Positions 34,561 through 45,040 of a stretch of 64,000 nucleotides of DNA are shown here, one piece after another (positions within the stretch are counted from its first letter, which is position 1; each line of letters begins with the position of its first letter). Where the stretch lies: contig CM057835.1 of NCBI GenBank assembly GCA_030068075.1, positions 37,313,715 to 37,377,714 of the forward strand. Direction: 5' to 3'. A program made the position numbers and the translations under genes. The notes beneath the pieces are model-generated. The model made no database searches. It saw nothing but the letters and a program-made list of their open reading frames with translations, and was not told where the DNA came from. This DNA is from Paguma larvata. Taxonomy: Eukaryota; Chordata; Mammalia; Carnivora; Viverridae.

Positions 34561-35430
34561 TTTTGTAAAAGTTCAAAATTACTTAATGGGATGTTTAGGT
34601 AAGAAATTGCTTAGATCAAGGATGAATCAGCTGGGAGGAAGGATAGAGAAGTGACGGCCGAAAGAGAGATGACCTTAGGGGGCAGGCCTTTGAGGCTGGA
34701 AAGGGACAAGGAGTCTCTGCAGCTTTTTAGAACCTTCCTTTACTCTTAGAGCCAACACTGTGTGGCGGGAGGTGAGGAAGACAACGCCTGCTGTGGGGAA
34801 AGGCTCAGATGAAAGGTCAGAAAGTGTTTATTTACTTTTTATCTCCATCTCTCTTTCTCTCTCTCCTGGTTTCTCTCTCTAGAGCCCAGATGTTGGTAGA
34901 ACTTTGCTGCTCGTGTGAAGTATGAGTAACTTAGATTTGGTGACGGCTGGCATCTATGCTGTGCCTGCTTGTGCTGTTCCCTTTCCCATGTGCTCAGAGA
35001 CCAAGCCCAGCCTCCACCCCAACCCCCACACACGCTTGATTTCTCAGAATCTCTTCTCACCAATAAAGAAAATCTGGAGGCCCCTGGTGTGCTGAAGTGT
35101 GTGCTTCCCTAGTAAAAGGTGCCCTTAGTAAGTTGTTTCAACTAAGCCTACAATTTCCAATTCTGTGTGATGGTTTACAGCAGAAGAAAGACTCTGGTTA
35201 GAACACATGCACAGAGGCCTTTTTCCTTTTCCATCTCAGGGTGATCAGAAAGTTTACATAGAGAGCTGGTCACCTTTCAAAGCACTAAGTGTGTCCCTTG
35301 GCATGTTCTCAGGACTTACCTTGCCCTACTCCCACCCCCAGCCCTATCATTACACTGGGAAGGCTATGGCAATACCAACGAAAGTGGTACCAGGCCCCAC
35401 CAAAATGACCTAGGAAATATACATCTCCTG
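34561..35430. other. Unassigned sequence
   Basis: Includes a pyrimidine-rich stretch at 34,838-34,880. No gene or clear repeat. Confidence 0.45.
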
Positions 35431-35439
35431 TCCCAGATT

Positions 35440-36480
35440 CTTCATTCAATGATTCAATGTCCCAGGACTCATTCAATGATCTGTTCGACAAATATCAGTT
35501 GGACAATTATGTGCTATATCTGAAGGAAGCCGGTGGTTAAAAAAAGAAAATTACAAATTCCTGACCTTATAGCGCTTATCTATTCTGGTGGGAGAAGTTG
35601 ACAATGAACAAATATTTAAGGAAAGATACTATGCTATTATATGGCGATATGCCCTTTGGAAAAAAAAATAAAGCAGGGAAAGGGGTGAAGCCTTTGCTGT
35701 GATTTATTTTAAATTAGGATTTAAAGTAGGGTGGCTGGAGAAGGCCTCACTGAGAAGGAGATGTCTACAAAAGATCTGGAAAAGGATCTGAGAGAACAAG
35801 CTAGGTGGGTGTCTAGAGGGAGAGCATTCCTGGGGCAAAGACCAACAGGTGCAAAGGCCCTGAGCTGGGAGAATTTCTGCTATGTGTGAGGAACAGCAAG
35901 GGAGCCCATATGTCTACTGTGACAGGAAGTGTGGGGAGATATTAGAAGATGAAGTCAGAGATGCAGCTGAACCAGGTTGGAGGCGGGCATGGGGGATGTG
36001 AGAGCGAAGGGCATGGAGCAGTGTAACACAATCTGAATGGGGTTCATCAGGCTGCAGGGGTGAGAACTGCCCGCAGGGAAGTAGGGCAGAAAGAACAGAG
36101 AGATAGGAGAACCAAGAGTTAAGAGGCCATGGTGATAAACCAGGGGAGAGATTTTGGTATATTGGTTTGGGTGGTAGCATTCAGGGTGGTAAGTATTGAT
36201 CAGATTAAAGATATATTTTGAATGTAGTATTGAAAGATGTATGAGATATGAAGTATGAGACAAAGAGGATTCAAAGATGTGTCCAAGAGTTTTGACTTGC
36301 AACTAGAATTATCTGAAACTGAAAAGTATAAGGCTGAAGAAGGAAGAAGTGTGATTGGGAAGACGAAGAGCTTGTTTTGAACATAGATTGAACTTGAGAT
36401 ATGCTGAATATCCAAGTGGGTATCTTGAATAGGCAATGGGATTTATGAATCTAGAGTTTAAGGAAGGGATTTAAACCAAA
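35440..36480 (-). mobile_element. Long L2 LINE fragment (antisense)
   Basis: Continuous reversed L2 landmarks over about 1 kb: AAATAAAGCAGGGAAAGGGG, GGAGAAGGCCTCACTGAGAA, GGTGCAAAGGCCCTGAGCTG, GAGGAACAGCAAGGGAGCCC, AAGATATATTTTGAATGTAG and AGATGTGTCCAAGAGTTTTG. One of the longest L2 remnants in the window, covering the 3' UTR and the end of the ORF. The minus-strand frames at 35,914-36,436 are debris of this element, not host genes. Confidence 0.82.
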
Positions 36481-36515
36481 GATAAAAACTTAGAAGTTTT
36501 CAGTGTATATTTTAT

Positions 36516-36884
36516 TTAACACCATGAGACTGCATGACACGGAGTGGGGGATGTAGATAGAAAAGACATGACTGATAGGCTGACAGGTGAATTCGTCCCC
36601 TTAAAAGTAAATTTTACCCCTACCCACGTGAGTATGGCCTTGCTGTGGAATCTCCAGAACCCGTCAGAATAAACTGATCTGGCCTTGGACTCTTTCCCAC
36701 AATTCCATGGGAATTGCAGGTCACCAGCAGATCTGTCAGTGTGGAGCCTGGCCTCCGGCAGGTTCCGTACTTCCTCCAGTGTGAGGCCAGGAATATACTT
36801 ATTGGTCTTTGTAGAGCCCTCAAGGTCTCTGCTTATGATTTCTGTGATGCTCACCGTTTGAATAAAAATAGTATCTAAGAACAA
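36516..36884 (-). other. Minus-strand open frame of unknown nature
   Basis: A 122-codon minus-strand frame with mixed, protein-like composition (it contains SITEIISRDLEGSTKTNKYI). It starts where the L2 fragment stops and does not match a repeat or domain I recognise. An overlapping 67-codon frame lies at 36,620-36,823. No promoter, poly-A signal or convincing splice sites were found. It may be chance or an unrecognised old repeat or pseudogene. Confidence 0.25.
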
Positions 36885-37917
36885 GTACAGGGCAGTCTAA
36901 ATTGATAGAGAAAAAACAGCATTTCTCTAACATGGTATCAATGTCTATAGAGACCTAATTTATATAATTATCTAGAGTATCGTCTCAGACCAAAACGATC
37001 ACATTTAGATTACACTACATTGAGGGTCTTCCTCAAGAAAAATGTGTAGCTCTTTATTGTTCCAAAACTAAAAAGCCCACGGGAGTGGTTTTCCAACAAA
37101 ATAAGACCATTTTTCAAATAGATATATTGAAGATATTCATAGGAGGCTGAAGTTGGCAAGTTGTTTAGACTGTTCCAGCTTCTTAGAGTTCCACTACATT
37201 AATTTTACACAGGAGAGTAAATAAACATAGACACAGGCATGCTCTTCTAAGAAGTATTTAAGGTACCTCATTAGAATTAAGACTTTTAGTCTTAATGGGT
37301 AGAGATAGAGAAATAATATTGGAATTTATGTAAACATCTCCTTATGTTTGTATGTTATCTATATTAAAAATTATCTTCGATACATCTAGTAGGGAAAGGT
37401 TTTAAAATTTTTTATTAATCGCATCTCAGTTAAATGCTTTAGTTTTAAAATAGGACAATTAGGTGAAGATAATAGTTGCACAAACTATTCTTAGGATACT
37501 TTTAAAGCAAATTATATAATAGAACATGTAGGAAGTCTGAACTAAGGGCACTATATAAAGAGGTCTATTGGTCACTTCAGAAAGCATATTAAACATGAGT
37601 CAGTACGGCAATTCTGTTCTTGAAAAGGCAATTATGGCATTGAAATGCTAAATAAGAATTCAGAATGTAGGAAACGCTTGGCACCTTTCCCATTAGGTAC
37701 TCAAAATTGTCAAAGCCGCTACATGCTCAGTTCTGATTCTGTAATTAAATAAGGCAACGTGCATGGAGAATATTCAAAGGATGCCAACGCAAGACAAGGT
37801 AAACAATAAGGAAGTTGACAAATTGGTATTATTTATCTGAGGCAAGACATGACATAAGAGGTATGATATAGTCATCAATTTGCTGGAAAAGGAGGTCCTT
37901 TGTCAAAAATAAAACCA
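36885..37917. other. Unassigned AT-rich sequence
   Basis: No gene or recognisable repeat. Confidence 0.45.
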
Positions 37918-38150
37918 CATTATAATGGGAAAGAACACTGAATTTCCGAGCCAAACAAGCAAGGAGTGAAATCCTGGCTCTACTATTAACTGGTATGACT
38001 TTGGAAAGTAACTTAACATCCTCTACTCTCTTCAACTGGAAATGTGGATAAAAATGCAATCCTTGATTAGTTACTGTAAGGATTAGATAAATTTATACAA
38101 TGTAAGTAAAGCACCTAACAAAGTGTCTAGTAGAGAGCTATAATGGAAAT
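37918..38150 (+). mobile_element. MIR SINE remnant
   Basis: Sense MIR order: AAATCCTGGCTCTACTATTA, GGAAAGTAACTTAACATC, a GGAAATGTGGATAAAAATG block and AAGGATTAGATAAATTTATA, then AGTAAAGCACCTAAC. Confidence 0.82.
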
Positions 38151-38224
38151 TATAATAAATTAATACAGCATTCTGGCATTGACATATATTCTAATGTATA
38201 GTATTGATGTGCCTTCTGGCAGTA

Positions 38225-38335
38225 CTGGATAGGGGATTAAAAACATCATTTCTGAAACTACATTGCCTGTGTTCGAATCTAGCTATCCTACTACCTAGCT
38301 ATGGGACCATGGGCTAGTTATTTAAATTCTCTCAT
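38225..38335 (+). mobile_element. MIR SINE remnant (5' part)
   Basis: GTTCGAATCTAGCTATCCTA, then GCTATGGGACCATGGGCTAG and TTATTTAAATTCTCTCATG match the tRNA-related head and core of a MIR. The tail is missing. Confidence 0.75.
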
Positions 38336-38417
38336 GTTGGTCATTTAGTAACCCAAGCTTGTTCTATAGATTTTGTGAGATTTACATTAGCTAAGCTGTT
38401 TAAAATGGTTACAATAG

Positions 38418-38640
38418 GGGCACCTGGGTGGCTCAGTCGGTTAAGCGTCCGACTCCGGCTCAGGTCATCATCTTGCAATTTGTGAGTTCGAGCCCGGCGT
38501 TGAGCTCTGTGCTGACAGCTCAGAGCCTGGAGCCTGCTTCTGACTCTGTGACTGCCCCCTCTCTCTGCCCGTCCCATGCTCATGCTCTGTCTCTCTCTGT
38601 CTCTCAATAATAAAAATTAAAAACATTTAAAAAAAAGAAA
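38418..38640 (+). mobile_element. CAN-type SINE, young-looking
   Basis: Near-consensus sense copy (GGGGCACCTGGGTGGCTCAG, then TTAAGCGTCCGACTCCGGCT, box B GAGTTCGAGCCC). A perfect 18-bp duplication TTAAAATGGTTACAATAG lies at 38,400-38,417 and 38,641-38,658. Both facts point to a recent insertion. Confidence 0.98.
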
Positions 38641-38984
38641 TTAAAATGGTTACAATAGTTTCAGAGACTATTCTTTTCTGCCTCTTTCTTATTCTTTTCT
38701 TCTTCTCTTTCCCTTCGTCCTACTCCTGCTTACAATTAGTGTGGTTCAAGAGCATTACTTTTGATATTTCTGGTAAGTTGTAAGGGTGGATGTTGAATCA
38801 CCACAAAAAATGTATTAGTACCAGTCTCATTTGTTGAGTCATTCCTCCTTTCCTCCCCTCCATTCCATGTGGTAATCCCAAGAGCACTCTCTAACGAACC
38901 TCCTGCATGTCACCTCCATCCAGTCTACATGCTGGGGAATGCGATGCATGACAGTCACCGCTGCTATCCTCCCACCAATAACAA

Positions 38985-39210
38985 TAGTGCTGATAACTAG
39001 TATTTGAATATTGATTATGTGCCAAACACTGTGCTTAAATATTTTGTATTTATCATTGAATTGAACTTTCAATAGTTAGGTACTATTATCACCTCCATTT
39101 TGTATGTGCGGCTACTGTGGCTCAGAGGGGTTAAGAAGTCTTCCTTGGTCACTAGCTATGAAGTGATGGAGCCAGTTACACCCAGGAGTTTAACACCAAA
39201 GATGGCACCC
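38985..39210 (-). mobile_element. MIR SINE remnant
   Basis: Reversed MIR order: ATTATGTGCCAAACACTGTG, GGTACTATTATCACCTCCAT, GGCTCAGAGGGGTTAAGAAG and CACTAGCTATGAAGTGATGG. Confidence 0.82.
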
Positions 39211-39499
39211 CATACCACGATACTATGTTGTCATTTAGTAGGTTCTTAGTAAGAGTATTATAGGATATTTTGATATTTTGATATTTTGGTATTTTCATTG
39301 AGTTGTTTTTAGAATCCTCCCATTTGATAAATTCCTACCCTGAGTGGACCCACTATTATTATTGATAACGAATGCAAACAACTGGTGAAAGGGTAGTAAA
39401 AAGCGGAAGAGAGGCAGAGAAATGTTTAGGTCAAGACATTTATCTAAAGGAATCTTTTGCTCAAAAGATAAATGTGTTAAGGAATGTTGAATGGACAAT

Positions 39500-40260
39500 A
39501 AAATTATAATAAAATATGCTCAGCATCACAAGTAATTGGGGAGATGCCCATTAAAAGAACACGGAGATGAGCACAGATTTGCACAATTTGTCAAGAACTG
39601 GTGACGTCCATGTTGGTAAAGATTTGGGAACCTGGATACCATCTTACACAGCTGATTAAAGTTCAGTACTTTGGAGAACAACTTGACACTAATACATTTG
39701 AAAATGCATATAGCCTACAGCTGTGCGGTTAAACTCAAATACCTAGAGAAGTTCCTGCACATGTACGTTAAGAGGAGAAAATGTGAATGCTCCAGCAGCA
39801 TCTTTTGTGAAGGCAACAATTTTTTAAAAGTTCAAATATCTGCCAGTAAGAGAATGGGTAGATATATTATGGTATATATATATACCATATGTATGACCTA
39901 TATGTGTTATGACATATATATATGACAGAATGTTCATATAGTATTTCAAGTGAATGAATTCGATATAAATAATGTAGATCTGGAAAAAATGTTGAAAGAA
40001 AAAATAGTTTTGGGATGTTAAATACTGTATGGTATCATCTATATAAATTAAAAAAAATCAACACATACATTGTTAATGGATTCAGATGTGGGGATAAAGT
40101 GTAAAATTGTTAACTGTGTATATAGCAAATTCGTGACGGTGTTTGCCTTGCTGGAGAGAAGATGGTGTAAACAACAGAGAAGCGATGAGAGAAATAGAGG
40201 AAAATTAATGTTTTCTCCCAAGTTTTATTTCTCAAAACAAAATGATGATTGCAAAAATGA
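39500..40260 (+). mobile_element. Old L1 (L1M-type) 3' fragment
   Basis: Sense L1 3' ORF2/UTR landmarks: GCATCACAAGTAATTGGGGA, GAACTGGTGACGTCCATG-type text, TTTGGAGAACAACTTGACAC, AGAGAATGGGTAGATATATT and a TGTATGGTATCATCTATATA block. Many stops. A TA-rich palindrome lies within it. Confidence 0.65.
39868..39889. repeat. Perfect 22-bp AT-rich palindrome
   Basis: TATGGTATATATATACCATA-type sequence in which each half is the exact reverse complement of the other, inside the old L1. It may extrude as a cruciform but is probably incidental. Confidence 0.85.
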
Positions 40261-40290
40261 TCTGAGGCAAACATAAAATAAATCAACATA

Positions 40291-40497
40291 GGGGCACCTG
40301 GGTGGCTCGGTCGGTTAAGCATCTGACTTTGGCTCAGGTCGTGATCTTAGATTCATGGGTTGGAACTCCGTGTAGAGCTCTGTGCTGACAGCTCGGAGCC
40401 TGGAGCCTGCTTTGGATTCTGGGTCTCCCTCTCTGTCTCTGCCCCTCCCCCTTGCACGCTGTCTGTTTCTCAAAAATGAATAAATCTTACAAAGAAT
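40291..40497 (+). mobile_element. CAN-type SINE, young-looking
   Basis: Sense copy from GGGGCACCTGGGTGGCTCGG to a short A-rich tail. A perfect 17-bp duplication TAAAATAAATCAACATA lies at 40,274-40,290 and 40,498-40,514. The B-box region is diverged (GGTTGGAACTCCG). It is the last lineage-specific SINE in the window. Confidence 0.97.
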
Positions 40498-40514
40498 TAA
40501 AATAAATCAACATA

Positions 40515-40820
40515 ACTGCTTGGGGGATAATAGGGTTTTTTTTTTTTTTTACTTTTGTGCTTTTTTTTAAATGCGTAACGGTGAGGGAGAACATGTGTGT
40601 AATTTTACTGATGAATTACTTTGCAAAGTGAAGTCTCCATCCAAAAGTAACTATTGAAATAGAATCTTGATATGTAGGTTATCTCTAGGTAGGCTTAAAA
40701 GCGTAAATATATTTTATGCTGAAATAAAATAGGGAATTCCTTCTTTCTTTAAAAAGTGCTTTTTCAATCTCCCGTGGAGTGTTTCAGGGTCACCTTTCCT
40801 GTGTGGGGAGAATGGGATGG
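40515..40820. other. Unassigned sequence with a T run
   Basis: A T-rich run lies at about 40,534-40,550. Nothing else can be named. Confidence 0.45.
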
Positions 40821-40822
40821 AT

Positions 40823-41003
40823 TAGTGGTTCGTCAACCTGGCTGATCTTTAGGATCAGCTGGGCAGTCCTTTGATAGACAAAAGCGTGAGCCACACCTTG
40901 GGTTTTTGAACCACATTCTTCACAGGTGGAGCCCAGAGACTTGTCCCTTTATTTCCATAGTCTTTGATAGCTCCCAGGGGAGTCTGGTAATTAGCCTAGC
41001 TTG
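40823..41003 (+). mobile_element. MER5-like hAT fossil
   Basis: AGTGGTTCGTCAACCTGGCT, TTTAGGATCAGCTGGGCAGT, GAGCCACACCTTGGG and GATAGCTCCCAGGGGAGTCT follow the order of a MER5-type hAT-Charlie element. The right terminal repeat is missing. Confidence 0.6.
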
Positions 41004-43220
41004 GAAGTCTACCTCCAGACGGCCTCTCAGGTGTCCTTCTTCCCGATTATTTTTTAAAGATTAATTAGTTCAGTAAAGGAGTAGAGTGTAGTTGTTTCCC
41101 AGGGAGAGACCGGAAGTCTCCGCTTAGATAGAAAAGGTTTCCAGTTTACAAAGTGGGCATGTCTTCTAACAGTTAACTCACGTGGCATATTCGTCCTTGC
41201 TTTTAAGTCAGTCTGAGTTTAAGATGGCCCCTGGTGCTTAAAAACCAGATGCTTCCAGTGTCTTCTTTTATATAAAGTCCAAAATGTTTTTCTTGATTTG
41301 TTGGTTGCTTTAGTCTTTTTTTTTTTTTCTTTCTCTCTCTCAATTTATCTTCAAGAATGCTACAGACAGTCGAATATCAGTAAGAGCATTACAATTTTGG
41401 TTGCCAAGAAAATAAACATTATTGCGAGTTCTTTTTGTATGAAGCTCCTTGTCAGTGTAAAAAGTAACTAGTAAGCACAGATCTTTGATTCTGAATTGCA
41501 GTGTTCTTTGCACTTGACTTGCAGGTGAATATAACCTCCATTCCTACCACAAAATAAAAATGGGATAATGATTTGTGCCTCTGAGGCATTTTCTTTTTGA
41601 GAGAGGCCTCACTATAAATCCTTCTGTGGGTTATTGGAGGAGTTATATGTCTTATGGTGCTTGAGACTATAAATATATGGGTCATAAAGAGAGTGCCTCC
41701 TGACAGACTTCTCATCTGTATCTGCTATATACGGCTTTTCTGGGGCTGGCCAGAGGGAGGATGGTAGAGAAGAAAATATCAGAGGAAGTTTCCTTGTGGA
41801 CGCGTTTTGTGTTTACTAGTTTTTAAGACTATATCCTAGGAGTGGCCTAAATTTTTATTTCTTAAGACTTTTTTTTCACATGAAAAGATGGAAGTAGTGT
41901 GTTGCTACTAAGAGTGACTGCTTTAATGATTTCTATTACTCGTTTCCTCCTATCTGAACAGGAGTCTAATTTCTGCTCTGACCTTGTACCGTTAGCCCAT
42001 GCTGACCCATGCACGTTCCACTTTGTCAACCTCCAGTAAAGGGGGACCCTAGGAGCTCAACTGTTCATGAGGTTTTAGGCCATCTTCCTTCATTCTCATT
42101 CTTGATCCCTGTCTTGCTTCTCTGCTTGCTCAACTCCTGACCCATGGGTATCCTTGTGAAAACCTAACACTTGGCCCTGAGCTCTAATTCTAGACTTAGC
42201 TTTCCCAATTTGACCCTCAAGTCCGCTCTTAGCCTCAGTTTTGCCCCCCCTGATCCTATCTGTTCTGTTTCTGGCTCCCCCATACCAGCCTAGTGTTGAC
42301 TATGCTCTTATGACTTGAAAAGGCAGGAGGAAGACACCCTCCTCTCCCCTGCCAGTGTTAAGGATTGATGCTCTCCAGCCCGGTTTTGGCTGATGGTCTA
42401 AGTAAGAGTTTACATTCGTCCTCCAGTCATATCTGGGTCTGTGTGGCTAGATTTATTTTGTAAATACTCATTATATGCTTGCAGGGCTTCAAATATGTTC
42501 TTATGATGCTGCATTGTTGGAACACTTTTGAAGCATTTGAAATTGCCTTCTGACCACATTGTCTTATAGAACAAGAACCCAATTGGTGTTTGTTGAATGA
42601 GTCGATTACAAATATGTATAGGAAACTCAATCTTGTTGATTTATAACAATAACTCTTCTTAGATTCAAAAGAGCATTTCCTAACTTTTAGAAGCTACTTT
42701 ATTCATAACACGTGTCACTAGATAACTATGGAACATGAAAAATATAAGTACACATTTACCCCAAGACTCAGGACTGACCACCATTGGGTATTGTTAAATA
42801 CACATGCTATAACCTTGGAAAGCACTTCTCAAACAGGTAATGTGAACAAGTTTCAATTAATGGTGGGATTTTTAGAGGAAGTATATGTTCTACTATGATG
42901 AATGGTTTAATATTGACATGTAGTTGATATATTGATGGTTTTTTAAAAAAATCAGTAACTATATTTTATAACCACCACTTTTTACATTGAACCTTTTGGA
43001 AATAGTGTGGTCTTGGGTATTTTTTGTTTATGGCACCTTTTGATTTTACTATAGGGAAGACATCTAAGCTAGAAAACAATTCTCACCCTCCCCCCTACTA
43101 CCAGAAATCTCTAACCCTTGTAAAGCTATTATGAGTAACATACTCAAAGAAATGAAATAGAAAATATTTTACTTTCCTTCTTTTTCAGCTTTATGGGTTT
43201 TCGTTGGTTCCTCAAATACT
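41004..43220. other. Unassigned single-copy-looking sequence
   Basis: About 2.2 kb with a T/TC-rich run at 41,318-41,342. No repeat or supported gene was recognised. GTTTGTTGAATGAG near 42,588 may be the end of an L2. Confidence 0.4.
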
Positions 43221-43221
43221 T

Positions 43222-43999
43222 TATTCATTATTTTATCAACCTAGCCTGAGCACTTTCTCTATGTCAGGCACTGTGCTAGGAACTGGCCACAGAGCAGTGA
43301 AATAATCCCTGGGTACCAGGAAGAAACAGTTGGTCTGGGAAGGAGGGACACATAAACAAATTGGCAAGGAGTGGTCAGTTCTCTTTAGTGTCTTGTGAAG
43401 AATGCTTTAAGATTGCAGAATAGATCTACTGACTAGGAGACTAAGGTGGATTGATTACTTCACAAGAACAGTGGTACTCATGTATGTCAGTGGTTGGCAA
43501 GTTTTTTCTGTAAAGGGCTAGATAGTAACTATTGTTGGCGTTGTGGCCAGACAACCTTTGTTCCAACTACTTAATTAGGCAGTTGTAGTGGGAAAACAGT
43601 CATAGACCATGTGTAAACGGCTGTGTTCTAATAAAGCTTTATTTACAAAACCAGGCAGAACAAGACAAGATTTGGCCCATGAGCCATGGTTTATTGACCT
43701 CTGATCTAGGTTATCAGGGATGAGTAAGGTAAAGATATTTCGGGTACTGAAAACAGCATGATAAAAGCTCCGAAGCAAGAGAGCACACGTATCCCTGGGT
43801 AATAGCGATGTGACGATAGCCAGAGTGAAACACTGCTGGGAATAAGCTGAGTAAGAATGACTAAGGCTATGTTGCCAAATGCATCATATGTCAATTTAAG
43901 GAGTTGGATTTTACCCTGAGGGGAGTCACAAACTAAGCTTTTCTCCTGTAAACTGGTATAAATCAACTTGTTCACTTTCCAAAGTCAGGGATACAAAGT
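43222..43999 (-). mobile_element. L2 LINE fragment (antisense), split by a hAT element
   Basis: Left part (to about 43,470) has TATGTCAGGCACTGTGCTAG and ACACATAAACAAATTGGC. The right part (from about 43,710) has GCTCCGAAGCAAGAGAGCAC and GAGTTGGATTTTACCCTGAG. These are reversed L2 landmarks in the right order, so one L2 was split by the hAT element. Confidence 0.72.
43478..43707 (+). mobile_element. hAT-family nonautonomous element (MER20/MER58-like)
   Basis: GGTTGGCAAGTTTTTTCTGT, AAAGGGCTAGATAGTAAC, CTGTGTTCTAATAAAGCTTT, ATTTACAAAACCAGGCAG and a TTGACC-type end. It is a well-known mammal-wide hAT nonautonomous family, though the exact member is not certain. Inserted in the L2. Confidence 0.75.
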
Positions 44000-44596
44000 C
44001 TAGTAGAAGGAAAAGCACAAGCCAAGTAGTACAAATTCTTACTTTTAACAATTTTATCATTAGCAGTGGCTAGATTATTAGGCCTATTATAATCTTTTCT
44101 CTTCAGTTGTGTATTATTTTTCCTACACAGCAATTACCAAGAAACTAACAGAGGCAGCACACACATATGCCAATGATACATCCCTTCAACCAGTTCTCTC
44201 TTCAACCAATAACTTGTTTTTGCTTTTCACCTAGAAATAATGGGACGTTTGGAGAAAATTACTCCCTCTAATGACTTTTCTATAGAAATTAGGAAAAAAG
44301 CCACTGAAGAGAACAGTGTTGAGATGAAATGCTACAATGAGTCAACTACAGGCATGAAAAATTGCCCGGTAGCCTAGGAGACTTTATAATATGATGATTT
44401 GTATTGAAGATAGTTTAAAAAATAATTTTCTAAGACAAGGAATATCCCTAAAATTAACTATTCAAATCTGTATTACTGAGAGAATCTTGGAAGCTCTTTC
44501 TGTCCAGAAATTGGCTGAACTTAATAGCAACAGATTATAAAGCAATTTTAAAGCTAATTGCTAACATAAAAAAATAAACATATATAAATAAGACAA
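44000..44596. other. Unassigned AT-rich sequence
   Basis: No repeat or gene recognised. Confidence 0.45.
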
Positions 44597-44597
44597 A

Positions 44598-44622
44598 TTA
44601 TATATATATATATGTATGTATA

Positions 44623-44690
<68 letters not shown>
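44598..44690. repeat. Compound (TA)n(GA)n microsatellite
   Basis: About 60 bases of TA with a few TG/CA changes, then about 14 GA units, ending exactly where the Tigger-like element begins. The minus-strand open frames across it only spell SL, YI and similar repeats. Confidence 0.96.
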
Positions 44691-44693
<3 letters not shown>

Positions 44694-45040
44694 TTGACCC
44701 TTGAAAAATGTCGGGGTTAAGGGTACTGAATTCCCATGCTGCCAAAAATCCACATGTGACTTTTGATTCCCCCAAAATTTTACTAATAGCTTGCTGTTAA
44801 CAAGAAGCCTTATTAATAATATAGTCAATTAACACATATTTTGTATGTTTTATGTATGATATGCTGTATTCTTACAATGAAGTAATCTAGAGAAAGTAAA
44901 ATGTTATTAAGAAAATCATAAGGAAGAGAAAATACATTTGCAGCGCTGAACCGTGTTTTTATTTAAAAAAAAAAAAGGAAGACAATCCATGTAGAAGCAG
45001 ACCTGCACAGTTCAAACCTATGTTGTTCAAAGGTGAAGTG
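44691..45040 (+). mobile_element. Tigger-like (TcMar) nonautonomous DNA transposon
   Basis: Begins CAGTTGACCCTTGAAAAATG and ends with the inverted form (TGTTGTTCAAAGGTGAAGTG), followed by TA as expected for this superfamily. Internal blocks such as ATGATATGCTGTATTCTTAC are typical. The strand is arbitrary because the ends are inverted repeats. Only about 350 bp, so it lacks a transposase. Confidence 0.8.

Noticed and set aside
35914..36436. Three overlapping minus-strand open frames
   Set aside because: They lie inside the long antisense L2 and represent LINE debris.
7251..40497. The dozen similar repeats of about 200 bp as a possible array system
   Set aside because: They are dispersed, lie in both orientations and have separate target-site duplications, so they are independent SINE insertions, not CRISPR or tandem repeats.
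44554..44828. Minus-strand frames rich in S, L, Y and I
   Set aside because: They translate the TA/GA microsatellite.
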